From Candidatus Kuenenia stuttgartensis (lineage in GTDB: Bacteria; Planctomycetota; GCA-002687715; CAIWVZ01), in contig CAMARR010000001.1 of the NCBI GenBank assembly GCA_945860915.1, forward strand, positions 413,277 through 477,276: a DNA stretch of 64,000 nucleotides. The letters run 5' to 3'. Below, one piece after another: positions 11,283 through 23,724 of the stretch (position 1 is the first letter of the stretch; every line of letters starts with the position of its first letter). The notes under the pieces were generated by a model that was not told the origin of the DNA, did no database searches, and was given only the letters and a program-made list of their open reading frames with translations. The position numbers and the translations under genes were made by a program.

Positions 11283-13054
11283 GGTCGATTCTGTTCCACG
11301 TGAATGATGCCACCGTCGAAGGCATCCATCACCCTGCGAACTGCAGGGTCGGCGTAAACATCTTTCTTCGGTCCTGTCGGAATAGCCGTGGGGGCCGGCC
11401 CTGTGACTTCGAATCGGAGCTTGATCGAGCAGGGAGTAAGGGCCGAGAATGCGGCTTCAATCACCGGCTTAACCTTCGGCGACTCAAGCATATTTGCGGC
11501 GATTGACGGCCCGCCGGGCAGTCCAACGATCGTCAGCGAGCCCTCAGTCCGGCACGGGAGGCTCCCCTCGAGCCACTTGGCGTGGGGAGCAAGAGATTGC
11601 GGCATATTCGCCAACATTGCCCTCCAAAGGCTCTGCTGTATCTCGAGAATGGGTGGCTTCGAGGGAAGTGCCGGCGCCACGACTGTCGGCGAAACTACGA
11701 CCGACGTCGGCACCGACGGCTCGGCTGCTTCGGAAGGGCGAGATGTAGCAGAAGGGGGTATCGGCGCGTGTGATTCCGAAGGGGCCCGCGTTAGCGATGG
11801 AACCGTTGTGCGGACCGCTGATGTGGGAGGCTGCGCGGGGGGACGGACCGGGGCAGACGTCAGAGGAGCCCGCGGGGGCGCCGAGAATCTCGGCGCAGGT
11901 ACAGGCGCACCCTGACGCGAAAGTCTCTCCTCCAACTTGTCAATTCGTGACACGAGATCAGTCCACGGAACAAGTTCGACAGATCGGGCCAACTTAAGCA
12001 GCGCAACTTCAAGCTGCAGACGACCCTGGCCCATCGATTTCACTTCGCGCCATGTATTGAGGAGAAGGCGCGTGGCAAACAGAAGTCGGTCAAGGTCGAA
12101 GCGTGAACGGGCAGCATCAATGACGCCCGACCTCCGTCCACCCGTGCCCGCTGCAAGTCCGCGGGCGGCAGCCGACATCGCCTCACGGAACGTCTCAAGC
12201 AATTGACGAAGCACTTCCTCGGCATCACGCCCAGCTTCGAATGCGTCGTCAAGCGCGATAAGAGTCGCCGCTGGGTCGCCATCGCCGAGTGCGGTGACCA
12301 AACCGAGCATCCGGTCGGAGTCGAGATTGCCAAGGGCACGATCGACATCTTCAACTTTGATGTGCTGCCCAGCAAATGAGACGATCTGATCGAGCAAGCC
12401 CACCGAATCGCGAAGTCCACCCTCGGCTTTCCGTGCGATCTCCTCTAAGACGCCGGCTTCGGCAATGACCGACTCGCGATCACAAATCGACCGAAGTCGA
12501 CTAGTAATATCGTCAGCCGTTATGCGCCTAAAGTCAAAGCGTTGGCACCGGGACACAATCGTCTCCGGAACATCCTGAAATTCGGTCGTTGCAAAAATGA
12601 ACTTGACGTGGCTCGGCGGTTCCTCGAGCGTCTTCAACAGCGCATTGAACGCTTGGATCGTCAACATGTGAACTTCGTCGATCACATAGATCCGGTAACG
12701 GGCACGAGCAGGTCGATATCCGGCGTTGTCCCTAATCGCGCGAATCTCGTCGATGCCACGATTCGAAGCGCCGTCAATTTCAAGAACGTCGAGATCTTCA
12801 CCGGCTCCGATTGCAGCGCAGATTTCGCAACGATTGCAGGGTTCTGCGTCTGCGACGTTCGGACAGTTCAGCGCCTTCGAGAGAATACGCGCCATGGAAG
12901 TTTTGCCTGTGCCACGGCTACCCGTAAACAGGAACGCATTCGCCACGCGTCCCTCGCGCAGTGCATTGCGAAGAGTGACCGCTACGGTCGACTGTCCGAC
13001 GACGTCGGCGAAGGTCTGCGGTCGGTATTTGAGGGTGAAGGGTTGGTAAGTCAA
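11279..13054 (-). CDS. dnaX: DNA polymerase III subunit gamma/tau
   Basis: LTYQPFTLKYRPQTFADVVGQ...FLFTGSRGTGKTSMARILSKALNC...CNRCEICAAIGAGEDLDVLEIDGASNRGIDEIR. Start reassigned to TTG at 13054 because the longer track ORF runs through the SRP RNA and the tRNA. Confidence 0.93.
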   Translation of the reverse strand: MTYQPFTLKYRPQTFADVVGQSTVAVTLRNALREGRVANAFLFTGSRGTGKTSMARILSKALNCPNVADAEPCNRCEICAAIGAGEDLDVLEIDGASNRGIDEIRAIRDNAGYRPARARYRIYVIDEVHMLTIQAFNALLKTLEEPPSHVKFIFATTEFQDVPETIVSRCQRFDFRRITADDITSRLRSICDRESVIAEAGVLEEIARKAEGGLRDSVGLLDQIVSFAGQHIKVEDVDRALGNLDSDRMLGLVTALGDGDPAATLIALDDAFEAGRDAEEVLRQLLETFREAMSAAARGLAAGTGGRRSGVIDAARSRFDLDRLLFATRLLLNTWREVKSMGQGRLQLEVALLKLARSVELVPWTDLVSRIDKLEERLSRQGAPVPAPRFSAPPRAPLTSAPVRPPAQPPTSAVRTTVPSLTRAPSESHAPIPPSATSRPSEAAEPSVPTSVVVSPTVVAPALPSKPPILEIQQSLWRAMLANMPQSLAPHAKWLEGSLPCRTEGSLTIVGLPGGPSIAANMLESPKVKPVIEAAFSALTPCSIKLRFEVTGPAPTAIPTGPKKDVYADPAVRRVMDAFDGGIIHVEQNRP

Positions 13055-13070
13055 TCGGCACGCATCATAC

Positions 13071-13204
13071 GGGGCGAAGAGGACTTCTCGGTCATACAAA
13101 CCACAGCCACCGGGAGCTCGGGTGAAGGCTGCTCCCGTCAGGGCCTGACCTGGTTCACCGGTCCCGGTTCCATAGCCGCACAACCGAGAAGTCCTCGTCG
13201 CTCC
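13071..13204 (-). ncRNA. ffs: Bacterial signal recognition particle RNA (4.5S-like)
   Basis: Minus-strand ...ACCAGGTCAGGCCCTGACGGGAGCAGCC... matches the conserved SRP RNA apical loop. Terminal arms GGAGCGACGAGGACTTCTCGGT and ACCGAGAAGTCCTCTTCGCCCC are nearly fully complementary. Located immediately upstream of dnaX. Confidence 0.93.
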
Positions 13205-13287
13205 ATCTAGGAGAACGCCGCCGCCGTTGCGATCCTGCGATCGCGACTCGACCGCCTCGGTTAGGAGATCTAGCCACCAAACACTAG

Positions 13288-13374
13288 CGGAGAGGGAGGG
13301 ATTCGAACCCTCGGTACGGTTGCCCGTACACACGCTTTCCAAGCGTGCTCATTCGACCACTCTGACACCTCTCC
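13288..13374 (-). tRNA. tRNA-Ser(GGA)
   Basis: Minus strand GGAGAGGTGTCAGAGTGGTCGAATGAGCACGCTTGGAAAGCGTG...GGTTCGAATCCCTCCCTCTCCG; 7-bp acceptor stem, long variable arm, anticodon loop TTGGAAA. Confidence 0.96.
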
Positions 13375-13384
13375 CAAGGCGACC

Positions 13385-13407
13385 CGGGGGCGCCAGAAGC
13401 GCCCCCG
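13385..13407. repeat. Perfect 9-bp stem-loop between two tRNA-Ser genes (possible terminator or processing hairpin)
   Basis: cgggggcgc-cagaa-gcgcccccg; no obvious U tract. Confidence 0.6.
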
Positions 13408-13422
13408 AATCCAAAGAACCAG

Positions 13423-13509
13423 CGGAGAGGTAGGGATTCGAACCCTAGGTACCCTTGCAGGCACACCGGTTTTCGAAACCGGCTCATTCGACCACTCTGA
13501 CACCTCTCC
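13423..13509 (-). tRNA. tRNA-Ser(CGA)
   Basis: Minus strand GGAGAGGTGTCAGAGTGGTCGAATGAGCCGGTTTCGAAAACCGG...GGTTCGAATCCCTACCTCTCCG; anticodon loop TTCGAAA. Confidence 0.96.
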
Positions 13510-13523
13510 AGAGGGGCGAAATG

Positions 13524-17505
<3,982 letters not shown>

Positions 17506-17570
17506 GTCCACCGATGGATGAAACTCCGGCGCGAATGCTAGCATCAACCATTGACGCCGCGTGGTCCCCC

Positions 17571-17846
17571 ATGAACCGAACCGAAGCCATTCTCTTAGGA
17601 TCAATCGTCCTCGTCGCAGGTGGAGCGCTCTTGCTTGAAAGAGCGGACATCACGACGGTCCGAAATGTCGCCATCGGCATCGTGATGCTGCTCAACATTG
17701 CCTTCATCTACGGAGGGATCCGACGCATCCGCAGGCGCAATGCAGAAGCGCGCGCCATTTTCGAGGCGATGGCTGAAGCGCAAGCCGAAGCGGCCCGTCA
17801 GGCCGCAGCCGATGGATCAGAAGCCGAACCGGAGAAGACGCGCTGA
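17571..17846 (+). CDS. Small two-TM-like membrane protein, unknown function
   Basis: MNRTEAILLGSIVLVAGGALLLERADITTVRNVAIGIVMLLNIAFIYGGIRRIRRR followed by an Ala/Glu-rich tail. Confidence 0.6.
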   Translation: MNRTEAILLGSIVLVAGGALLLERADITTVRNVAIGIVMLLNIAFIYGGIRRIRRRNAEARAIFEAMAEAQAEAARQAAADGSEAEPEKTR

Positions 17847-17849
17847 TCT

Positions 17850-18878
17850 TCAGACGTCCACTTCGCCACCGCCGTGCGTTGCGTCTGTGAAGTCCCAATC
17901 GGCGAGGACGGCATCAGACGTGGCACGGATTCGTGCTTCATCACGAAGTAGGTCGATCTCTCGCGTGATTCCCTCTCGAACGAGAGGATCTGCTTCGCGA
18001 GTCAACCGCTTTGCGCAAATGAGAAATCGCTCCATGTCTGCAGCAGGCCCCGGCGCAGCTGCAACGGCCGCTATGGCATCGACGAGTGAAGGATCTGCTT
18101 TGATGATCGGGCCCAGCCTCTCAGCGAATCCACGAGCGGCTTCGGGTGTCGAATCCACGACTCCGTGAACGAGTCCGAAGTCGGGTGTTTCACCTGAGAC
18201 CAGAGCAGAAAGCACGTAGAGGTTGTTGAGCATCGCAAGTCGTGCTCGCACCACGAACTCCTTGCGCTGTCCAGCCCGCATACAGGCAAACGCGGCAACG
18301 AGATGGGCATCGGGCGTCGCTCCGTCGACCGGCGGTATCACGCCACACGCACGAACCGTATCACCTGCAGCAAGCCAAGACTCACAACAATGCACGGAGA
18401 GCCCCAATGGATCGGATGCGTCTTCCGCGAGTGCCGCCGCGTACGCTAGTGCCGCGTCCTTGTGTCGGCCGAGGACTCGGAGGGCGTGTCCTTCGCCGGT
18501 TGCGGCGAGTAGCCTCACCTCAGTCGGGTCTTGCAAAAAGTCCTGCCGCGCACGTGCTGCCTTGGCCCTCGCTGCCGAGAAGGTCCGGAGCGCTTCGTCC
18601 GGGTCTCCATCTAACAGATTAAACTCGCCTAAAAGCAAATAGCCTTCTGGGCGAGACGCGTCAAGGCGCACCGCCTCGCCCGCGCGCTCCATCGCCGTGC
18701 GAATCGCGCCCTTCTCTGCGAGCTCGCGCGCCTCAAGAAGGATCTCTTCGATGACCCCATCCGGGACCGGACTATCATCGAATCGAGGCGCCAGTCGCGG
18801 CCCCCGATGCATAGGAGGACCTGGGGGTCTTCCCCGAGGATTCGGTCGGCGACCTCCACGTGGCACAAATCCGTTCAT
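17850..18878 (-). CDS. TPR-repeat protein
   Basis: AGEAVRLDASRPEGYLLLGEFNLLDGDPDEALRTFSAARAKA; start overlaps the mutY stop by 4 bp. Confidence 0.75.
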   Translation of the reverse strand: MNGFVPRGGRRPNPRGRPPGPPMHRGPRLAPRFDDSPVPDGVIEEILLEARELAEKGAIRTAMERAGEAVRLDASRPEGYLLLGEFNLLDGDPDEALRTFSAARAKAARARQDFLQDPTEVRLLAATGEGHALRVLGRHKDAALAYAAALAEDASDPLGLSVHCCESWLAAGDTVRACGVIPPVDGATPDAHLVAAFACMRAGQRKEFVVRARLAMLNNLYVLSALVSGETPDFGLVHGVVDSTPEAARGFAERLGPIIKADPSLVDAIAAVAAAPGPAADMERFLICAKRLTREADPLVREGITREIDLLRDEARIRATSDAVLADWDFTDATHGGGEVDV

Positions 18879-19951
18879 CGACGATCCTTCAATAGATATC
18901 TCGCTACCTTGCGCGTTTCAGTGGTGACGCTCGCGCTTGAAAGCAGCGAACGTTCGATGCGAGCGAGGCTCCCTCCGCTGACTTGCGGCGGCCGTGCCTC
19001 GACCCTATGCACTGAAACCTCAATGCGATGATGAGTGATGACATGATGGCAATTTGCAACGGTGTCCCCCACCGAGACCTCTGAAAAACCTAGGGATCCA
19101 AGCACGCCCTGTAGAGCTGTATCAGCTGATTCTCCTGGGGCGAGCCACCTGCCTGGGAGCTCCTGAAACCCGGCCAATCGTTGCCCATCCGGAATTCGAG
19201 TCGTCCAAACATGACACCCGTCCGGCACGAATGCTCGGACGCAGCGCACCGCGACCGAGGCTTTGCGCGCCCTTTTCAGCGGATAGTGCATCGGATCGCC
19301 GTCGGTCGCAACACACCAGTCGCGGATCGGACAACGTCCGCAATCGGCAAACGATGGCTTGCACACAAGTGCACCCAATTCGATCAGCGCCTCATTGAAG
19401 GCGCCCGCCGCGTCTTTCGGGATCAATGGGATGAGCTCGGACTCGATGGATTTCCGACCCTTTGCTGTCGAGGGATCAACGCGGATGCCGAGTAGTCGGG
19501 AAGCGACGCGCCCGACGTTCCCATCGATCGCGGCAACCGGCTCTCCGAACGCGAGTGAAGCGATCGCGCCCGACGTGTAGGGACCGACTCCCGGTAGCTT
19601 CATCAGAGCAGCCTGCGTCCTTGGAACCTCGCCTCCAAACGCCTCGACACATGACCTAGCTCCATCACGAAGCGATCGAATCCGACGGTAGTAACCGAGG
19701 CCCGCCCACGCGGCGAGAATCGCATCATCGCTTGCCGCTGCTAGCGAATGAGGATCGGGAAACTGCGTGACAAACGCTTCGAACCGAGGAGCAACGGTAT
19801 CCACGGTCGTCTGCTGCAACATCACTTCCGACACCCAAGTGCGCCATGGAGTGCGATTACGACGCCACGGAAGATCGCGTTTACTCGAATGGAACCAACC
19901 GACGAGGGCTTTCGAAAGCCCTCGCGCGTCACGACTCAAGGGGCTTTCCAT
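18875..19951 (-). CDS. mutY: A/G-specific adenine glycosylase
   Basis: DLPWRRNRTPWRTWVSEVMLQQTTVDTV...LMKLPGVGPYTSGAIASLAFGEPVAAIDGNVGRV...CKPSFADCGRCPIRDWC (Fe-S cysteines). Confidence 0.95.
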   Translation of the reverse strand: MESPLSRDARGLSKALVGWFHSSKRDLPWRRNRTPWRTWVSEVMLQQTTVDTVAPRFEAFVTQFPDPHSLAAASDDAILAAWAGLGYYRRIRSLRDGARSCVEAFGGEVPRTQAALMKLPGVGPYTSGAIASLAFGEPVAAIDGNVGRVASRLLGIRVDPSTAKGRKSIESELIPLIPKDAAGAFNEALIELGALVCKPSFADCGRCPIRDWCVATDGDPMHYPLKRARKASVAVRCVRAFVPDGCHVWTTRIPDGQRLAGFQELPGRWLAPGESADTALQGVLGSLGFSEVSVGDTVANCHHVITHHRIEVSVHRVEARPPQVSGGSLARIERSLLSSASVTTETRKVARYLLKDRR

Positions 19952-20388
19952 GAAACGTTCGAGAGCGGATAGAAGCCGCCGGTGTCGTCGTCTCGAAAAC
20001 CATCGATGAACGGCGTGGTGCGAGGGCGGCTTGACGATGTCGGATAAAACGCACGAGTTCGCAGGTCAAGCCATCCCCGTGACACATTGCGACCGCGCGG
20101 AGGGGAGCCCACGTTGCCGATGATCTCGCCTGTGGCATCGAAATGACCGCCTACCCATTCACCCAAGACATAGGGTTCGATTGGCTTGCGTTCCTCAGTT
20201 GCCATGTGTCCCGATAGGTCCTTGAATTCGAGCCAGCCTGCCGAACGCTGCGAGGCCGGGTGCCGGTCGACGATGACAGCCCCACCACCTTGGTCTTCTG
20301 GTGCTGACGGGCCTCCACAGGCTGCAATTGACAAAAGAAGGAAAGGAATGATGCGGCGCATGTGTACGTGATTGTGCGCGGGGGTCAC
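19936..20388 (-). CDS. Putative lipoprotein of unknown function
   Basis: MRRIIPFLLLSIAACGG with a lipobox-like IAAC. Start could be 20388 (ATGA coupling to the NUDIX gene) or 20361. Confidence 0.65.
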   Translation of the reverse strand: MTPAHNHVHMRRIIPFLLLSIAACGGPSAPEDQGGGAVIVDRHPASQRSAGWLEFKDLSGHMATEERKPIEPYVLGEWVGGHFDATGEIIGNVGSPPRGRNVSRGWLDLRTRAFYPTSSSRPRTTPFIDGFRDDDTGGFYPLSNVSWKAP

Positions 20389-20936
20389 CGATGTCGCAAC
20401 AGGGCCACACGCTCAAGGATCAAAAGTGCCAAATGGACCTTCACATCAACAATGCCCCCGCCCTTCAACCGACGAGCGAGCCATGCGCGGACACGTTGCA
20501 ACGGAATTACATGAACCACGATGCTCTCCGTCGAATCGCCGCCCCCTTCCCCGGCCCGACGGCACCCTGTCGCCACAAAAAGTGCCACCTGTTCGTCCGT
20601 AATTCCCGGACTGACTGGACCTGTGAGAATATGACGAAGACTTCGGGCTCGGTAACCGGTTTCCTCCATGAGTTCGCGACGCGCTGCGGCAACAAGAGGC
20701 TCGCGGCTATTGCCGGGCAAGTCACCACACAGCCCCGCAGGAACTTCGATGACCGATCCCCCCATCGGCGGTCGATGCTGCTCGACCAAGATCATGCCGC
20801 CTTCTTCGGTGAGTGCGGCGATACCCACAGCAGGCCGAGGGCTTGTCCGCTCCACAGCCTCCCAAGTTCCCAATTCGACGAATCGAAGGAACCTGCCCTG
20901 ATGGACCACTTTCCGCTTCACTAGCCTAGATTTCAT
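20385..20936 (-). CDS. NUDIX hydrolase (ADP-ribose pyrophosphatase-like)
   Basis: GMILVEQHRPPMGGSVIEVPAGLCGDLPGNSREPLVAAARRELMEETGYRA. Confidence 0.88.
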   Translation of the reverse strand: MKSRLVKRKVVHQGRFLRFVELGTWEAVERTSPRPAVGIAALTEEGGMILVEQHRPPMGGSVIEVPAGLCGDLPGNSREPLVAAARRELMEETGYRARSLRHILTGPVSPGITDEQVALFVATGCRRAGEGGGDSTESIVVHVIPLQRVRAWLARRLKGGGIVDVKVHLALLILERVALLRHR

Positions 20937-22099
20937 CCGATGTCGATTTTTGATTGGCCGCCAAGGGAAACAACCGTAAATGTCATGCGCCTTGCCGCGT
21001 CAGGGAACTTCGAAGCGTAGAGAGGCCTGATTCGCTTCTCGAGTTCGCCTGCGGAGCCAAGTTGAATGAACGCCAACATGCCGCCCCCGAATCCGGCACC
21101 AGCGAGCGTCGCTCCGATGACGGAAGCATCACGTTGAAGCTCATCAAGAAGAAACGTCGTCTCCGGCGTCCCTGCACCGAAAAAATCGACCATGGACCTA
21201 CCGCTTTGGTTCATAAGAGCACCCAATCCCGCGAGGTCGCCCTGTGCGAAACAAGAGAGTCCGTGCTTCACACGCTTGTTCTCTGATAAGACGTGGTCAA
21301 CCCGCTTAGCCGCCGTCGGATCAAGCCCTGAACGTTTCCTGCGAAACTCCTCGTACCCGATCGATCGCAAGACCGGAGGATCGCCGGTAGCTCCTAGTGC
21401 ACGAGCCGCTGAGCGACACTCCTCGACCCGCAAGTTGTACGGTGACTCACGAAGGTCACGGTCGACGCCCGAGTCAAGGATGAGCGCGTCGAAGGGCGGA
21501 CACTTCTTTCCAATGGGATACGCCTTCGGAACGCCATCGAGGCAGTCGATATAGACAATTTTCCGAGGACCACCAGACAGAATCACAGTCGGATCTAGGA
21601 TGCCGACCTCAACCCCCGCGTAGCGGCGCTCCGCCTCGACGACCACGCGGATACGGTCGCGCCGCGACAGATCTAATCCGTGGAGGTCAAGCAAGACGGC
21701 AAGCCATGCGCAAGCCAAAGCTGCGGACGAGGAGACGCCACCTGGCATCAAATCACCTTCGACGAGCGCGTCGCACCCGATCGACAACGGGAACTGCTCC
21801 GAAAGGACCACGGCGCACCCCCTCAGGTAGTCGCCAAAATCTCCAGACCGCGGGGGCGGCGAGGCGATATCGAACTCGACCTCCCCCGTAAATTCACGAG
21901 AACGCGCGCGGACGAGACCGTCCGTGCGAGGGATAAACGCGATCCTGAGCCGTGCAAGAGTCGTCATACCAATGACGAGTCCGTGCTGATGGTCCGTATG
22001 CGCGCCGAGCGGGCTAATTCGGTACGGAGCTTCGGAAATCTTCGGATTGTCCGATGTTCCCCACGTGGACCGAAACCGCTGTACGATGTCTTGCGCCAA
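20933..22099 (-). CDS. GHMP family sugar kinase (galactokinase / galacturonokinase-like)
   Basis: PYRISPLGAHTDHQHGLVIGM; GDLMPGGVSSSAALACAW; TLAGAGFGGGMLAFI. Confidence 0.85.
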   Translation of the reverse strand: MAQDIVQRFRSTWGTSDNPKISEAPYRISPLGAHTDHQHGLVIGMTTLARLRIAFIPRTDGLVRARSREFTGEVEFDIASPPPRSGDFGDYLRGCAVVLSEQFPLSIGCDALVEGDLMPGGVSSSAALACAWLAVLLDLHGLDLSRRDRIRVVVEAERRYAGVEVGILDPTVILSGGPRKIVYIDCLDGVPKAYPIGKKCPPFDALILDSGVDRDLRESPYNLRVEECRSAARALGATGDPPVLRSIGYEEFRRKRSGLDPTAAKRVDHVLSENKRVKHGLSCFAQGDLAGLGALMNQSGRSMVDFFGAGTPETTFLLDELQRDASVIGATLAGAGFGGGMLAFIQLGSAGELEKRIRPLYASKFPDAARRMTFTVVSLGGQSKIDIG

Positions 22100-22146
22100 G
22101 GCAATGGAAGGATCGTCGAATTCGCACCCTTCGGCAACCCCAAAAA

Positions 22147-23724
22147 ATGCAAGGTCTTATCACACGAATATTCGTCGCTGCATTCGCTGCGGCTGTTTTC
22201 GCATCAGCCCAGGGCGCATCTTTTGACGCGGCTGCAGCCGAGCATCTTCTCAATCGAGCAGGATTTGGCGCGTCTCCCGAGGAGGTCGAGAACGCGGTGA
22301 AACGAGGACGTGCCGCAACGGTTGAGTCCCTTCTGGACGCCGGACACGAATACACAACAGAAGACCGCTTTCCTAGAATCACCATCACACGACTCAGTCG
22401 AAAGCAGATTGCCGAATCGCGACCGGCACTAACAAAAGAGGAAGTGGCCGAGCTTGCCCAGAAGGCAAGCAATGAGGCTGAAGGCCGCGACCAACGACAA
22501 GTTCTAGATTTTCGAAATTGGTGGGTTGATCGAATGATCACGAGCAACACGCCACTTCGGGAGAAGATGACCCTGTTCTGGGCCGGCCACTTCACTTCCA
22601 GCCAACGCGACGTTCGCAATTCAGAACACATGGTTCAGCAAAATGAGTTTCTGCGAACACATGCGCTTGGCTCATTTCATTCCCTACTCCACGGCATGGC
22701 TCGAGATCCGGCGATGCTGAGGTACCTTGACAACAACAAAAATCGAAAGAGCCGTCCCAACGAGAACTTCGCGCGCGAGGTGATGGAGCTGTTCACCCTA
22801 GGTGAAGGGAACTACACTGAACAAGACGTCAAGGAAGCTGCGCGAGCTTTCACGGGCTGGAACTTCAAAGGCAACTCGTTCGTACTTGACACAGCGAATC
22901 ATGATTTCGGCATCAAGACCGTGTTGGGCAAACAGGGCAACTTTGATGGTGGCGACGTCCTCGACATACTCCTCGCGCGCCCTGAATCGTCACGTTTCTT
23001 GGCCCGCAGGCTCCTCAGTTTCTTCGTTGTACACCATCCACCCGAGAATCTTGTTGATCGCTACGCGGCGCAACTTCTAGAACATCAATGGCAGATCACG
23101 CCAGTGGTTCGCGCGCTTTTCAACGACCCCGAGTTCTATAGTCCCCAATTCATCGGATCGAGGATCCTCGGCCCCATCGAGTTCGGAGTCGCGATCGCCC
23201 GACGCGCTCGAGGTGCAAACCGTGCTCCCGGGTACTTAATCGCATTCGCATCAGATGGCATGGGACAGTCCCTGCTCTCCCCGCCCAATGTCAAAGGATG
23301 GGAAGGCGGAGAGGCTTGGATTACCTCGTCGTCATTGCTGGCGCGAGGGAATCTAGCGTTGGCTCTTGTTCAGGGTTTCAACGAGCGCGTTGCCCGCAGC
23401 GCGATGATCGGGGCCTCGGTCGATGGCACCAGCCGCATCGTTGAATACCTGAGGCGAAGCAAGTCGGCGGAATGGAAACCTGACTTCAGTGCCAAGACGT
23501 GGGCGGACATCACTTCGCACGAAGCCACGTCCACATTGGTCGACTCTCTTTGCGAACGATTACTCGGTGTCGAAGTTTCACCTGAATCGCGCAGTGCGCT
23601 GATCAAGTTCTTGGAGGACGCAGTGCCCGAAACACCCACCAAGAAAGTCCCTCAACCCAAAGACCGCCGTTTTGAGCGCCTGCTCCATCTCATACTCAGC
23701 CTTCCGGAGGCTCAACTCGGATGA
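22147..23724 (+). CDS. Secreted DUF1800 family protein
   Basis: Signal peptide then AAEHLLNRAGFGASPEEV...LREKMTLFWAGHFTSSQRDVRN...NKNRKSRPNENFAREVMELFTLGEGNYTEQDVKEAARAFTGW. Confidence 0.93.
   Translation: MQGLITRIFVAAFAAAVFASAQGASFDAAAAEHLLNRAGFGASPEEVENAVKRGRAATVESLLDAGHEYTTEDRFPRITITRLSRKQIAESRPALTKEEVAELAQKASNEAEGRDQRQVLDFRNWWVDRMITSNTPLREKMTLFWAGHFTSSQRDVRNSEHMVQQNEFLRTHALGSFHSLLHGMARDPAMLRYLDNNKNRKSRPNENFAREVMELFTLGEGNYTEQDVKEAARAFTGWNFKGNSFVLDTANHDFGIKTVLGKQGNFDGGDVLDILLARPESSRFLARRLLSFFVVHHPPENLVDRYAAQLLEHQWQITPVVRALFNDPEFYSPQFIGSRILGPIEFGVAIARRARGANRAPGYLIAFASDGMGQSLLSPPNVKGWEGGEAWITSSSLLARGNLALALVQGFNERVARSAMIGASVDGTSRIVEYLRRSKSAEWKPDFSAKTWADITSHEATSTLVDSLCERLLGVEVSPESRSALIKFLEDAVPETPTKKVPQPKDRRFERLLHLILSLPEAQLG

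Noticed and set aside
11279-13054. Programmed -1 frameshift site in dnaX producing gamma
   Set aside because: No A-rich slippery heptamer with a downstream hairpin was apparent.
12542-13210. 222-aa plus-strand ORF opposite dnaX/ffs
   Set aside because: Antisense to dnaX and the SRP RNA; no coding support.
13055-13342. N-terminal extension of the dnaX ORF in the six-frame track
   Set aside because: It is the sense strand of the SRP RNA and part of tRNA-Ser(GGA); the conserved DnaX N-terminus begins at LTYQPFTLKYRP.
13270-13503. Overlapping short ORFs [13 protein letters not shown]... and [11 protein letters not shown]...
   Set aside because: Readings through the two tRNA-Ser genes, not proteins; their repetition reflects tRNA similarity.
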